64,000 nt of DNA from Rubrivivax sp. A210 (GTDB lineage: Bacteria; Pseudomonadota; Gammaproteobacteria; Burkholderiales; Burkholderiaceae_C). This document shows positions 51,910 through 60,900 of the stretch, piece by piece. The notes beneath the pieces were generated by a model that saw only the letters and a list, made by a program, of their open reading frames with translations, searched no databases and was not told the origin of the DNA. The position numbers and the translations under genes are program-made. Location of the stretch: the NCBI RefSeq assembly GCF_904426505.1, contig NZ_CAJGBN010000034.1:1-64000 (forward strand), given 5' to 3'. The stretch's first letter is position 1, and each line of letters begins with the position of its first letter.

Positions 51910-53127
51910 ATGCACGAGACGCCTCTCACCGCCCTGGTGCTCAGCGGCGGTGGTGCGCGCGCCGCCTACCAGGTGGGCGTGCTGCGCGCGCTGGCCCATC
52001 TGCGGCGTGAGGCGCTGGGGCCGCGGGCGCGGCTGCGCAACCCCTTCGGCATCATCGTCGGCACTTCGGCCGGCGCCATCAACGCGCTGGCCCTGGCCGC
52101 CAATGCCGACCGCTTCGAAGCCACGGTCGAGCTCATCGCCAAGGTCTGGCAGAACTTCAGCGCCGAGCAGGTCTACCGCGCCGATTCGCTGGGTGTGATC
52201 CGCTCAGGCGCGCGCTGGCTCACCATGCTCTCGGTGGGCTGGGCCATCGCGCGCTGGCGCCGCGCCCGGCCGCAATCGCTGCTCGACAACGCGCCGTTGG
52301 CGCGGCTGTTGCAACGCCTGGTGCCGGTGGAGCGCCTGCCGCTGATGCTGGCCCAGGGCCATCTGCACGCGGTGGCCGTGACGGCCTCGAGCTACACCAG
52401 CGGCGAGCACTACACCTTCTACGACAGCGGCCCGGCGCTCGAACCCTGGCAGCGCTCGCAGCGCCGCGCCGTGCGCACGCGGCTGACGCAGGCGCACCTG
52501 CTGGCTTCGTCGGCCATCCCCTTCGTGTTTCCGGCCCGGCTGATGGACGCCGGCGGCCACTCGGCCTGGTTCGGCGACGGCTCGATGCGCCAGACCGCGC
52601 CGCTGTCGCCGGCCGTACACCTGGGCGCCGAGCGCCTGCTCATCATCGGCGCCGGCCGCATGCAGGAGCCGGGAGGTCGCGCCGTGGCCACGCACGGCCA
52701 TCCCAGCCTGGCCCAGATCGCCGGCCACGCGATGTCGAGCATCTTCCTCGATGCGCTGGCGGTGGACATCGAGCGCATGCGGCGCATCAACCGCACGCTG
52801 GCGCTGCTGCCCGAGCCGGTGATCGCCGAATCGGAATGGCGTCCGCTCGAGGCCCTGGTGATCGCGCCCACGCAGCGCCTGGACGACATCGCCGCCCGCC
52901 ACCTGGGCGACCTGCCGGCGCCGGTGCGTGCACTGCTGCGCGGCGTGGGCGTCGGCGGCCAGGGCGAGCAGGCCAGCGGTGCCGCGCTGGCCAGCTACCT
53001 GCTGTTCGAGGCGCCGTTCACGCGCGCCCTCGTCGCGCTGGGCGAGGCCGACACACGGGCGCGGCGCGACGAGGTGCTGCAGTTCTTCGGCTGGGACCGC
53101 GCCGCGCCCGACATCCAGCTTCCTTGA
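51910..53127 (+). CDS. Patatin-like phospholipase
   Basis: 405 residues. LVLSGGGARAAYQVGVLRAL holds the oxyanion glycines, IVGTSAGAINALAL the catalytic Ser, and WFGDGSMRQTAPLSPA the DG(S/A) Asp of the dyad. Patatins cleave acyl chains from phospholipids. There is no signal peptide, so it is probably cytoplasmic. The family is widespread in Burkholderiales; the cell role is unknown. Confidence 0.88.
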   Translation: MHETPLTALVLSGGGARAAYQVGVLRALAHLRREALGPRARLRNPFGIIVGTSAGAINALALAANADRFEATVELIAKVWQNFSAEQVYRADSLGVIRSGARWLTMLSVGWAIARWRRARPQSLLDNAPLARLLQRLVPVERLPLMLAQGHLHAVAVTASSYTSGEHYTFYDSGPALEPWQRSQRRAVRTRLTQAHLLASSAIPFVFPARLMDAGGHSAWFGDGSMRQTAPLSPAVHLGAERLLIIGAGRMQEPGGRAVATHGHPSLAQIAGHAMSSIFLDALAVDIERMRRINRTLALLPEPVIAESEWRPLEALVIAPTQRLDDIAARHLGDLPAPVRALLRGVGVGGQGEQASGAALASYLLFEAPFTRALVALGEADTRARRDEVLQFFGWDRAAPDIQLP

Positions 53128-53146
53128 TGGGCGCCCACGCGGTGGC

Positions 53147-53521
53147 TCAGGCGTCGGGCTTCTTCGCCGCAGGCTTGGCGCCCGCCTTTTCGGACTTGCC
53201 CGTCTTGGCGGCGCCCTCGGCCGCCGCCTTGCCGTCGTAGGGCGCACCCGCGACGGTGAGGCCGGCCTGCGAAAACTTGGCGGCGTTGCCGGGGCCGATG
53301 CCGCCGACGCGCTCGACCAGATCGGCCCAGTTCTTGAACGCGCCGGTCTTGCGCGCCTCGATGATCTTGGCCGACAGGCCCGGGCCTATGCCCTTGACCG
53401 TTTCCAGTTCGGCGCGCGTGGCCTGGTTGGCATCGGCGGCGGCCTGGGCGGCGAGGGCGCCGAAGGCCAGCAGGGCGGCGACGAGGCCGCGGCGGAAGAT
53501 GGTGAAGAAGGAAGTGCTCAT
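53147..53521 (-). CDS. ComEA-like helix-hairpin-helix protein
   Basis: 124 residues. A signal peptide (GLVAALLAFGALAAQAA) is followed by NQATRAELETVKGIGPGLSA and VGGIGPGNAAKF, a pair of helix-hairpin-helix motifs as in ComEA, and a Lys/Ala-rich tail. Periplasmic ComEA binds incoming DNA during transformation. Small secreted members like this could do so or bind DNA in another context. A pilin pair lies elsewhere in the window. Confidence 0.82.
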   Translation of the reverse strand: MSTSFFTIFRRGLVAALLAFGALAAQAAADANQATRAELETVKGIGPGLSAKIIEARKTGAFKNWADLVERVGGIGPGNAAKFSQAGLTVAGAPYDGKAAAEGAAKTGKSEKAGAKPAAKKPDA

Positions 53522-53669
53522 GGTGCGGGTCTCCAGAAGGTTGCGGTAGGGCCCTTTCGCCGACGGTGCCGGCTTGATCGGGCTGGGCAAATTCTGGGCA
53601 GAGCGGCGGCGCGGCACACTCCCTCCGCGGGGCGGCTCGAGGAGGGCCCCCGGGCGGGGGGTGGGCCGC

Positions 53670-54671
53670 TCAGCCGTTGCGGCCGAGCAGGCTTTGCGCC
53701 AGCGCCAGGCCTTCGTCGGCGCTGGGCCAGGCCACCGGCGTGCCGGGGCTCTGCGGCCTTTGCAGCACCGTTACGCCGGATCCCCAGGGTGCCCATCGCG
53801 CCGCCTCGGTGGGGCCGAGCACGCTGATCACTTTGCGGCCCAGCGCCGCGGCCATGTGGGCCGGGCCGGTGTCGTTGGCCACCACCAGCGCGGCGCGCTG
53901 CAGCAGGGCCAGGTAGACCGCGAGGTCGGAGCCCTCGATCATGCGCGCCGTCGGGTACAGCTCGCGTGCCGCGGCGTGTTCGCCTGGGCCGGGGTAGACC
54001 ACCAGCGGCAATTCCATCTGCGCTGCCGCCAGGCGCACGAAGTCGGCAAAGGCGGGCCATTTCTTCTCGGCCTTGTCGGCGGTGGCGGCACGGCCGGCGG
54101 CAAAGGGGCAGATCATCACGAAGCCGCCGGCTATGCCGTGGGCCGCCAGCAAGCCGGCCGCGGCAGCGGCGCGGTCGGGCGCCACCTGCATCGCGATGTC
54201 GGCCGGAGGCGCCTGCTGCAGGCGCAGAAAGCGGCAGGCCACGTCCCAGTAGCGCTCGAGCTCGTGGCCTTCGCGCGCCCAGGGCAGGGCGCGCGCCAGC
54301 AGCGGCGAGCGGCCTTCCTTGGCCACACCCACGGTGCGCAGGCCGGCCAGGCGCGTCTCAAGCGCGCTCGACAGCGAGACCGGCAGCAGCAGCGCGTTCT
54401 CGCGGCGCTCGAAGCCGGGGTCCAAGCTGCGGCAGTGTCGGCGCAGCTCGCGCAGCTGGGCGATCTTGGCGGCCGCCTTGGCCGGCTGCACATGCACCGG
54501 CCAGGGGTAGCCGGCCAGCAGCGCCGGCGCCCATTTGCCGCGGGCGACGATCTGCGGCGCGTAGCCATGGGTCTCGAGCAGGCGCAGCGCCGGCAGGCCC
54601 AGCACGACATCGCCGACCCAGTTGCGGATGCGAACGATCAGCGGGCGTGCGCTGGCTGGCTGCTTGTTCAC
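53670..54671 (-). CDS. waaF: LPS heptosyltransferase, GT9 (WaaF-like)
   Basis: 333 residues from a GTG whose first bases overlap the gmhB stop (GTGA). The fold is GT9: IVRIRNWVGDVVLGLPALRL at the start and VVANDTGPAHMAAALGRKVI for donor binding. These enzymes add heptose from ADP-heptose to the LPS inner core. As the last gene of the heptose operon, with waaC nearby, it is probably heptosyltransferase II; the acceptor is not proved by sequence. Confidence 0.82.
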   Translation of the reverse strand: MNKQPASARPLIVRIRNWVGDVVLGLPALRLLETHGYAPQIVARGKWAPALLAGYPWPVHVQPAKAAAKIAQLRELRRHCRSLDPGFERRENALLLPVSLSSALETRLAGLRTVGVAKEGRSPLLARALPWAREGHELERYWDVACRFLRLQQAPPADIAMQVAPDRAAAAAGLLAAHGIAGGFVMICPFAAGRAATADKAEKKWPAFADFVRLAAAQMELPLVVYPGPGEHAAARELYPTARMIEGSDLAVYLALLQRAALVVANDTGPAHMAAALGRKVISVLGPTEAARWAPWGSGVTVLQRPQSPGTPVAWPSADEGLALAQSLLGRNG

Positions 54672-55234
54672 GGGTGCGCCACTTCCAGCAGTGCCACCAC
54701 CGCTTCGTCCAGGCTGGCGCGCACACCGTCGGCGCCCGCATCCGCGGCCTCGGATTCGGCAATCAGCCAGCAGCGGGCTACGCCGGCGGCGCGGCCGGCG
54801 GCGATGTCGCTGGTCTTGTCCCCGAAGAGGCAGGAGGCGGCGAGGTCGATCCCGAGTTCGGCCGCGGCGCGCAGGATCAGGCCCGGCCGCGGCTTGCGGC
54901 AGTCGCACTCGCGCGCATAGGCCGCCACCACGGCCTGCGGCAGGTGGGGGCAGGCGTAGACGCCGTCCAGCAGCACGCCCTCGCGTGCCAGTTCGGCACG
55001 CATGTGCGCCGTGAGGTCGTCGAAATCAGCCTCGGTGTAGAAGCCGCGCGCAATGCCCGACTGATTGGTGACGACCACCAGCGCCAGGCCGGCCTGCTGC
55101 AGTCGCCGCAGCGCCGCCACGGCGCCGGGCAACCAGTGGAAATCGGCGGCGCGGCTCACGTAGCCCAGGTCCCGGTTGAGCACACCGTCGCGGTCGATGA
55201 AGGCGCCCGGGCGCAGGCCGTTCGTCCGCCTCAC
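54668..55234 (-). CDS. gmhB: Heptose-1,7-bisphosphate 7-phosphatase GmhB
   Basis: 188 residues, HAD fold. FIDRDGVLNRD carries the nucleophile and acid Asp, VVTNQSGIARG motif II, a zinc loop with ACPH and CDCRKP, and LFGDKTSDIAAG motif IV. It removes the 7-phosphate from D-glycero-beta-D-manno-heptose-1,7-bisphosphate in ADP-heptose synthesis. It overlaps hldC upstream and the heptosyltransferase downstream by four bases each. Confidence 0.93.
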   Translation of the reverse strand: MRRTNGLRPGAFIDRDGVLNRDLGYVSRAADFHWLPGAVAALRRLQQAGLALVVVTNQSGIARGFYTEADFDDLTAHMRAELAREGVLLDGVYACPHLPQAVVAAYARECDCRKPRPGLILRAAAELGIDLAASCLFGDKTSDIAAGRAAGVARCWLIAESEAADAGADGVRASLDEAVVALLEVAHP

Positions 55235-55737
55235 CGTCCGGCCTCTGCGGTCTGCAGCGCACGGATGCGCGTCACCATCGCCGTCGTGGAATAGCCGCTG
55301 ACGAAGGGCAGGGCGAGCGCGCGCCCGCCCCAGCTGCGCACCAGGGTGGTCTCGGCCAGGGTCTCGATGTCGTAGTCGCCGCCCTTGACGTAGAGGTCGG
55401 GGCGCAACTCGGCGATCAGGGCCACCGGCGTCGGCTCGTTGAAGAGCACCAGCGCGTCGACCGCCTCCAGCGCGCCCAGCACGGCGGCGCGGTCGAGTTC
55501 GCCATTGAGCGGCCGGCCTGCGCCCTTGCCCAGGCCGCGCGCCGAGGCATCGCTGTTCAGGCCCAGCACCAGGCTGGCGCCCAGCGCGCGCGCCGCCACC
55601 AGGTAGCTGACATGGCCGCGGTGCAGGATGTCAAAGACGCCGTTGGTGAAGACCAGCGGACGCGGCAGCCGCGCCAGCGCCGCGCCATCGTCGCGCCGCA
55701 GCAGCTTGCGCAGCAGATCGCCGGTATCGGCTTGCAT
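55231..55737 (-). CDS. hldC: Heptose-1-phosphate adenylyltransferase HldC (RfaE domain II)
   Basis: 168 residues. FTNGVFDILHRGHVSYLVAA contains the HxGH nucleotidyltransferase motif, and YVKGGDYDIETLAET completes the RfaE2 pattern. It joins heptose-1-phosphate with ATP to form ADP-heptose. It is separate from the kinase (hldA), unlike the fused HldE of enterobacteria, as in Burkholderia. Its ATG overlaps the hldA stop by one base. Confidence 0.93.
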   Translation of the reverse strand: MQADTGDLLRKLLRRDDGAALARLPRPLVFTNGVFDILHRGHVSYLVAARALGASLVLGLNSDASARGLGKGAGRPLNGELDRAAVLGALEAVDALVLFNEPTPVALIAELRPDLYVKGGDYDIETLAETTLVRSWGGRALALPFVSGYSTTAMVTRIRALQTAEAGR

Positions 55738-56678
55738 CAGGCTGAAAGTTCGGCCAGGGTGACGGCCGCGGTGCCGAAGCGCGAGACCACGATGCCGGCG
55801 GCGCGGTTGGCCTGGGCCGCGGCGTCGCGCAGGCTCATGCCGCAGGCCATCAGCGCTGCCAACACGCCGATCACGGTGTCGCCGGCGCCGGTGACGTCGA
55901 AGACCTCGCGCGCCTGGGTCGGCAGGCGCAGATGGCCCGCGCCATCGAAGAGGCTGATGCCTTCCTCGCTGCGCGTGAGCAGCAGGCCTTGCAGGTCCAG
56001 GCGCTGGCGCAGGGCCTGGGCGCGCTGCACCAGGTCGGCCTCGCCGGCCCAGGCGCCGGCCACCAGGGCCAGTTCGGCGCGGTTGGGGGTGATGGCGGTG
56101 GCGCCGGCATAGCGGCTGAAATCGCTGCCCTTGGGGTCGACCAACACCGGCAGCCCGGCGGCGCGGGCGAGCTCGATCATCTGGCCGACATGGGTCAGGC
56201 CGCCCTTGCCGTAGTCCGACAGCAGCACCAGATCGTGCGCCGGCAGCAGGCGCTGGTAGTCGGCCAGCATGGCCTGCAGCACCTCGTGGTCGGGCGCGTT
56301 CTCGAAGTCGATGCGCAGCAGTTGCTGCGAGCGCCCGATGACGCGCAGCTTGACCACCGTCTGCAACTGACCATCGGTGCCCAGCACGGCGGTGACGCCC
56401 TGGTTTTCGAGCAGCTCGCGCAGGCGCCGCCCGGGGGCGTCGTCGCCGACCACGGTGAGCAGGGTGCAGGCGGCGCCCAGCACCTTGACGTTCATCGCCA
56501 CGTTGGCGGCGCCGCCCAGGCGTTCTTCCTCGCGCGTGACGCGCACCACCGGCACCGGGGCCTCGGGCGAGATGCGCTCGACGCTGCCGAACCAGTAGCG
56601 GTCCAGCATGGCGTCGCCGACCACCAGTACGCGCTTCCCAGCCAGGGCTGCGGCGTTGGGCAGCGGGGCAGCCGTCAT
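55737..56678 (-). CDS. hldA: Heptose-7-phosphate kinase HldA (RfaE domain I)
   Basis: 313 residues, PfkB-like. DAMLDRYWFGSVERISPEAP at the start and VFDVTGAGDTVIGVLAAL with the catalytic Asp near the end are typical, and GKGGLTHVGQ supports RfaE1. It phosphorylates heptose-7-phosphate at C1. The ATG overlaps the gmhA end by four bases and the stop overlaps hldC by one base, so the pathway genes are coupled. Confidence 0.93.
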   Translation of the reverse strand: MTAAPLPNAAALAGKRVLVVGDAMLDRYWFGSVERISPEAPVPVVRVTREEERLGGAANVAMNVKVLGAACTLLTVVGDDAPGRRLRELLENQGVTAVLGTDGQLQTVVKLRVIGRSQQLLRIDFENAPDHEVLQAMLADYQRLLPAHDLVLLSDYGKGGLTHVGQMIELARAAGLPVLVDPKGSDFSRYAGATAITPNRAELALVAGAWAGEADLVQRAQALRQRLDLQGLLLTRSEEGISLFDGAGHLRLPTQAREVFDVTGAGDTVIGVLAALMACGMSLRDAAAQANRAAGIVVSRFGTAAVTLAELSA

Positions 56679-57253
56679 GCCGGCGCCAGGCCCAGCGCGC
56701 GCTCGGCCAGCGCGCACCAGCAGTGGCCGATGAAGATGTGCGCCTCCTGGATGCGCGCCGTGGTGTTGCTGGGCACGACGACGGCGTCGTCGCACAACGC
56801 CAGCAGGAGGCCGCCGTCGCGCCCCAACAGGCCGAGGGTGGCGATGCCGAGTTCGCGCGCCGCGGTGGCCGCGCGCAACAGATTGGCTGAGTTGCCCGAG
56901 GTCGAGATCAGCACCAGGCTGTCGCCGGCGCGGCCCAGCGCGCGCACCTGACGCTCGAAGATGGCGTCGAAGCCGTAGTCGTTGCCGATGCAGGTGAGTG
57001 CCGAGCTGTCGGTGGACAGCGCCAGGCCGGCCAGCGGGCGCCGGTCGTCGACCAGGCGCCCGGTAAGCTCGGCGGCCAGGTGCTGGCTGTCGGCGGCCGA
57101 GCCGCCATTGCCGCAGAACATCAGCTTGCCGCCGCCGGCCAGCGTCTGTGCAAGGCGCGCAGCGATGCGCTCGACGTCGGGCTGCAATTTGTGCAGGCCT
57201 TCGAACAGGCTGCGATGCTCTTCGATCGCGCTGTGAAATAGGCCTTTATTCAT
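56675..57253 (-). CDS. gmhA: Sedoheptulose-7-phosphate isomerase GmhA
   Basis: 192 residues with SIS domain motifs (MFCGNGGSAADSQHLAAELT, LISTSGNSANLLRAATAARE, ARIQEAHIFIGHCWCALAE). It converts sedoheptulose-7-phosphate to heptose-7-phosphate, the first step to ADP-heptose. It is the first gene of the operon; the 94-base region to the divergent DUF4254 gene should hold its promoter. ATG 57253 is preferred because upstream codons enter the DUF4254 region. Confidence 0.93.
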   Translation of the reverse strand: MNKGLFHSAIEEHRSLFEGLHKLQPDVERIAARLAQTLAGGGKLMFCGNGGSAADSQHLAAELTGRLVDDRRPLAGLALSTDSSALTCIGNDYGFDAIFERQVRALGRAGDSLVLISTSGNSANLLRAATAARELGIATLGLLGRDGGLLLALCDDAVVVPSNTTARIQEAHIFIGHCWCALAERALGLAPA

Positions 57254-57347
57254 CGACAAGGGCAGACCCGGATATGGCGAATAATGCGGACTATTCTGCC
57301 ATCGCTCCCCGCCCGCCCCGGGCACCCTGGAGCTGCCCCATCTGCCC

Positions 57348-57998
57348 ATGTCCGCTGCCCTTGCGCTGTCTGCGAGCGAGATCGTCGCCTTCCATGATGC
57401 CCTGATCGCCGCGCCCGGCTGGCCGCGGCAGGTGCCGCCACCGCGCGACGCTGCACTGTGGCTGTGGCTGCAGACCAACCACGTCAACAACAGCCTGCTG
57501 TGGGCCGAGGAAGACCTGGCGCGCCGCACCACCGTGGCCGACGCCGAGATCGCCGCCAACAAGCGCGCCATCGACGGCTACAACCAGGCCCGCAACGATG
57601 CCACCGAGCGCGTCGATGAACTGCTGCTGATTGCGCTGGGCCTGGTCGACGAGGCCTCGGCGCGCACCGACACGCCGCGCTCGCGCGTGCCGGCCGGCGC
57701 ACGGCTCAACAGCGAGACCGCCGGCAGCATGATCGACCGCCTGTCGATCATGGCCTTGAAGATCCACGCCATGCGCCTGCAGGCCGGGCGCAGCGACGTC
57801 GACGAGGCTCACCGCGCTGCCAGTGCCGGACGGCTCGAACGCCTGCAGCAGCAGCGCCAGGATCTGGCCGGCTGCCTGGACGACTTGCTGGCCGACGCCG
57901 CGGCAGGCCGCGCTTACTTCAAGGTCTACCGCCAGTTCAAGATGTACAACGACCCGCGCTTCAACCCGGCCCTGGTGGCTGAAGCCAGGAAGGCCTGA
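57348..57998 (+). CDS. DUF4254 protein
   Basis: 216 residues, mostly helical, without signal peptide. FHDALIAAPGWPRQ, NHVNNSLLWAEEDLARR, IDGYNQARNDATERVDELLL and MIDRLSIMALKIHAMRLQ match DUF4254, a family of unknown function seen near LPS genes. The stop overlaps the waaC ATG (TGATG), so the two are translationally coupled. A role in LPS inner-core assembly is inferred from position only. Confidence 0.82.
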   Translation: MSAALALSASEIVAFHDALIAAPGWPRQVPPPRDAALWLWLQTNHVNNSLLWAEEDLARRTTVADAEIAANKRAIDGYNQARNDATERVDELLLIALGLVDEASARTDTPRSRVPAGARLNSETAGSMIDRLSIMALKIHAMRLQAGRSDVDEAHRAASAGRLERLQQQRQDLAGCLDDLLADAAAGRAYFKVYRQFKMYNDPRFNPALVAEARKA

Positions 57999-58969
57999 TG
58001 CCGGTGCGCCTGCTGATCGTCAAGACCTCGTCGATGGGCGACGTCGTACACGCGATGCCGGTGGTCAACGACATCCTGCGCCAACGCGCTGACGTGGCCA
58101 TAGACTGGCTGGTCGAGGCGCCATTTGCCGCGATCCCGCAGATGCACGCCGGCATACGCCAGGTGCTGCCGATGTCCTGGCGCAAGTGGCGCGGGCAATT
58201 GCTCAAGGCCGAGACCTGGGCCCAGATGCGGACGCTGCGCACGCGCCTGCGCGAGGGCCGCTACGACCTCGTGCTCGACCTGCAAGGCCTGCTCAAGAGC
58301 GTGCTGTGGGCGCGTGCGGCGCGTGCGCCAGTGGCCGGCTACGACCAGGCCAGCATCCGCGAACCCCTGGCGGCGCGCTTCTACCAGCACACCCAGGCCG
58401 TGCCGCGCGAACTGCACGCTGTGCAGCGCTGCCGCCAGCTGGTGGCGCAGCAGCTGGGCTATGCGTTGCCGGCGAGCGCGCCCGATTTCGGCCTCGCGCC
58501 GCCCAAGCCGGTGTGGAAGCCGCGCAGCCGCTACGCGGTCATCATCCCCAACGCCAGCCGGGCCGAGAAGCTCTGGCCCGAGCGCCATTGGGTGGCCGTG
58601 GGCCGGCGCATGCTCGAGCTGGGCTGGCTGCCGGTGGTGCTGTGGGGACGCGATTCAGAACAAACCCTGGCCGAGCGCATCGCCGCCGGTTGCGAGGGCG
58701 ATGTACCGCCCTACCTGAAGGTGGGCGAGATGGCCTCGGTGCTGGCCGGTGCCCAGCACATCGTCGGCCTCGACACCGGCTTCACCCACCTGGCCGCCGC
58801 CTTCGGGCGGCCAACCCTGGGCATCTACTGCGACCACGAGCCGGGCCTGGCCGGCATCACCGGGCCCGGGCCGGTGGCCAGCATCGGTGGCCGTGGCCAG
58901 GTGCCGAGCCGCCAGGACGTGCTGGCGCTGTTCGAGCGCCAGACCGCGGCACTGCGCGTGGCGGTCTAG
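57998..58969 (+). CDS. waaC: LPS heptosyltransferase I
   Basis: 323 residues, GT9. LLIVKTSSMGDVVHAMPVVN at the start and AQHIVGLDTGFTHLAAAFGR near the donor site are characteristic of WaaC, as is PNASRAEKLWPERHW. It adds the first heptose to Kdo in the LPS core. It follows DUF4254 with overlap and is convergent with lapB. It uses the ADP-heptose made by the divergent operon. Confidence 0.93.
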   Translation: MPVRLLIVKTSSMGDVVHAMPVVNDILRQRADVAIDWLVEAPFAAIPQMHAGIRQVLPMSWRKWRGQLLKAETWAQMRTLRTRLREGRYDLVLDLQGLLKSVLWARAARAPVAGYDQASIREPLAARFYQHTQAVPRELHAVQRCRQLVAQQLGYALPASAPDFGLAPPKPVWKPRSRYAVIIPNASRAEKLWPERHWVAVGRRMLELGWLPVVLWGRDSEQTLAERIAAGCEGDVPPYLKVGEMASVLAGAQHIVGLDTGFTHLAAAFGRPTLGIYCDHEPGLAGITGPGPVASIGGRGQVPSRQDVLALFERQTAALRVAV

Positions 58970-58976
58970 CCGCCGG

Positions 58977-60149
58977 CTACAGCGCGTCGACGCGCTGGGT
59001 CGGGTAGCTGTCCCAGCTCAGGCAGCCCGGGCACTGCCAGAAATAGTGCTGGGCCTCGAAGCCGCAGGCGGCGCAGCGGTAGCGCTGCAGCGGCCGCGCC
59101 GCCTGGGCCACGGCATCGCGAAGGGCACTGCTGGCGGCCTCGGATGCGTACCAGTGCGGCAGCGCCAGCAACATCTGCACGGCACTCAGCGAGGGCTGCT
59201 GGCCCAGCAAGGCCAGCAGGCGCTGCAAGCGTTCCTCGCCGTGGCCCTCCGCGGTGCTTTCGTCGCGCGCTTCGAGTTCGTCCAGCGCTTGCACCAGTTC
59301 CACGGCCGGCAGCGTGGCCAGTGCCTCGAGGAGGGCGGCGCGCGCCGACGCCACCTGGCCGGCGTCGCAGGCCGCGCGTGCGTACTCGGCGGCAGCCAGC
59401 AAAAAGGCAGTGGGCTGGATGCGCCGCAGGCGGTCCCAGGCTGCCATCGCCTCGGCCGGCCTGCCCTGGCGGCGAGCGCGCCAGCCGGCCAGCAGATGCG
59501 GCCTTGCAGCCTGGGGCGCGGCCTGCAAGGCGCGCGCCAGCGCAGCCTCGGCATCTTCCGGGCGCTGCTGCGCGTCGGCAGCCTCGGCCAGCTCGCATTC
59601 ATAGTGGGCGATGCGGGCGGCGAACGAGGCGCCGCCGGCCTGCTCGAGCCGGCGCGCCACTTCGGCGGCGCGCCCCCACTCGCGCGAGCGCTCGAACAGC
59701 GAGAGCAGGGCCAGCTGGGCCTGGCCGTCGTAGGGCGTGCCGGCCAGCGCACGCCAGGCGGCCTCGGCGCGGTCGAAGAGGCCGGCCTTCATGAAGTCCT
59801 GCGCCAGCGCCAGCTGGGCCCGATGGCGGCCGTCGGGGCCGAGATCGGAGCGGCCCAGCAGATGCTCGTGTACGCGCACGGCGCGCTCGAACTCGCCGCG
59901 GCGGCGGAACAGGTTGCCAAGCGCGAAATGCAGCTCGGTGGTGTCGGGGTCGTGCTGTACCGCCTCGATGAAGGCGTCGATGGCCTTGTCCTGCTGTTCG
60001 TTGAGCAGCAGGTTCAGGCCTTCGAAGTAGGCGCGCGGCGCGTCGTTGCGGGCGTGGCGCAGTTGGCGCAGATCGATGCGCGAGGCCATCCAGCCGAGGG
60101 CAAAGGCCACCGGCAGGCCGATCAGCAGCCACTGGAAATCGAATTCCAT
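58977..60149 (-). CDS. lapB: LPS assembly regulator LapB (YciM)
   Basis: 390 residues. An N-terminal membrane helix (FQWLLIGLPVAFALGWMASR), several TPR repeats, and a C-terminal rubredoxin-like metal site (CAACGF and CPGC) are visible. LapB guides the FtsH protease to LpxC, balancing LPS synthesis. It directly follows lapA, as in E. coli, and is convergent with waaC by eight bases, linking LPS control and synthesis. Confidence 0.92.
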   Translation of the reverse strand: MEFDFQWLLIGLPVAFALGWMASRIDLRQLRHARNDAPRAYFEGLNLLLNEQQDKAIDAFIEAVQHDPDTTELHFALGNLFRRRGEFERAVRVHEHLLGRSDLGPDGRHRAQLALAQDFMKAGLFDRAEAAWRALAGTPYDGQAQLALLSLFERSREWGRAAEVARRLEQAGGASFAARIAHYECELAEAADAQQRPEDAEAALARALQAAPQAARPHLLAGWRARRQGRPAEAMAAWDRLRRIQPTAFLLAAAEYARAACDAGQVASARAALLEALATLPAVELVQALDELEARDESTAEGHGEERLQRLLALLGQQPSLSAVQMLLALPHWYASEAASSALRDAVAQAARPLQRYRCAACGFEAQHYFWQCPGCLSWDSYPTQRVDAL

Positions 60150-60467
60150 CTAGACGCCGATGCGCGGCGGATGCTCGCTGGCGAACTCCGAGGGCGGGGC
60201 GGTCTGCGGCGCCGCGGCCGGTGCCGCCGGGGCGGCCTCGCGCCGCGCCTGGCGCGTGGAGCGCCAGTGGCGCCACCAGTTGGGCAGCATCGCCGCCACG
60301 CCCAGGGCGCAGCCGGCGGCAAAGGCCACCAGCACGATGATGACCATGGGCGCATGCCATTCGACGCCGAAGAACCAGCGCACGGTGGCCGCCTGCTGGT
60401 TGTTCAGCGCGAAGGCGAAGAGCGTGAAGAAGATGAAGGCCCGAAGCGGCCAGACGATGAAGCGCAT
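60150..60467 (-). CDS. lapA: LapA-like inner membrane protein (DUF1049)
   Basis: 105 residues with two membrane helices (FIFFTLFAFALNNQQAATV, MVIIVLVAFAAGCALGVAAM) and an Ala/Pro-rich cytoplasmic tail, matching DUF1049/LapA. E. coli LapA acts with LapB in LPS quality control. It ends at the base before the lapB start and lies 34 bases after ihfB. Confidence 0.88.
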   Translation of the reverse strand: MRFIVWPLRAFIFFTLFAFALNNQQAATVRWFFGVEWHAPMVIIVLVAFAAGCALGVAAMLPNWWRHWRSTRQARREAAPAAPAAAPQTAPPSEFASEHPPRIGV

Positions 60468-60501
60468 GCCGCCGCCATTCTAGGGCGGCGCGGGCCGGCT
60501 T

Positions 60502-60798
60502 TCAGGGCTCGACCGGCACCTGCTCGTCGACGGCTTCGCGCAGCGCCTTGCCGGGCTTGAAGTGGGGCACCAGCTTCTCGGGAATCACCACCTGCTCGCC
60601 GCTGCGCGGATTGCGGCCCACGCGCGGCGGGCGGCGGTTGATGCTGAAGCTGCCGAAGCCGCGGATCTCGATGCGGTGGCCACGCGCCAGCGCGTCGGAC
60701 ATGGCGTCGAGGATGGTCTTGACCGCGAACTCGGTGTCGCGCTGCGTGAGCTGGGCAAAACGCTCGGCGAGGCGGGTGACGAGGTCTGAGCGGGTCAT
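60502..60798 (-). CDS. ihfB: Integration host factor subunit beta
   Basis: 98 residues. TRSDLVTRLAERFAQLTQRD, EIRGFGSFSINRRPPRVGRN and VPHFKPGKALREAVD are those of IhfB; the GRNPRSGE arm enters the DNA minor groove. IHF bends DNA in recombination, replication and transcription. It follows rpsA, the normal proteobacterial order. ATG 60798 opens with the family helix. Confidence 0.95.
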   Translation of the reverse strand: MTRSDLVTRLAERFAQLTQRDTEFAVKTILDAMSDALARGHRIEIRGFGSFSINRRPPRVGRNPRSGEQVVIPEKLVPHFKPGKALREAVDEQVPVEP

Positions 60799-60858
60799 CG
60801 GCGGGTCGGTGCGGCGGCGGGGTTCGGGGAGCGCCCGCACCGGGCTGGCGCGGGTTGA

Positions 60859-60890
60859 GCCGCGGCCCCGCCGTGAGGCGGGGCCGCGGC
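60859..60890 (-). terminator. Strong hairpin between rpsA and ihfB
   Basis: A perfect 14-bp stem (GCCGCGGCCCCGCC at 60859-60872 with GGCGGGGCCGCGGC at 60877-60890) and a 4-base loop, starting 10 bases after the rpsA stop. No T-run follows, so it may be a partial terminator or protect the mRNA 3' end. Confidence 0.6.
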
Positions 60891-60900
60891 GCGGGCGGGC

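Noticed and set aside
53620..53669. A second copy of the REP-like repeat seen in dnaE2
   Set aside because: It is GC-rich and able to form a hairpin but does not share the same core arms; it may act only as a terminator region between genes.
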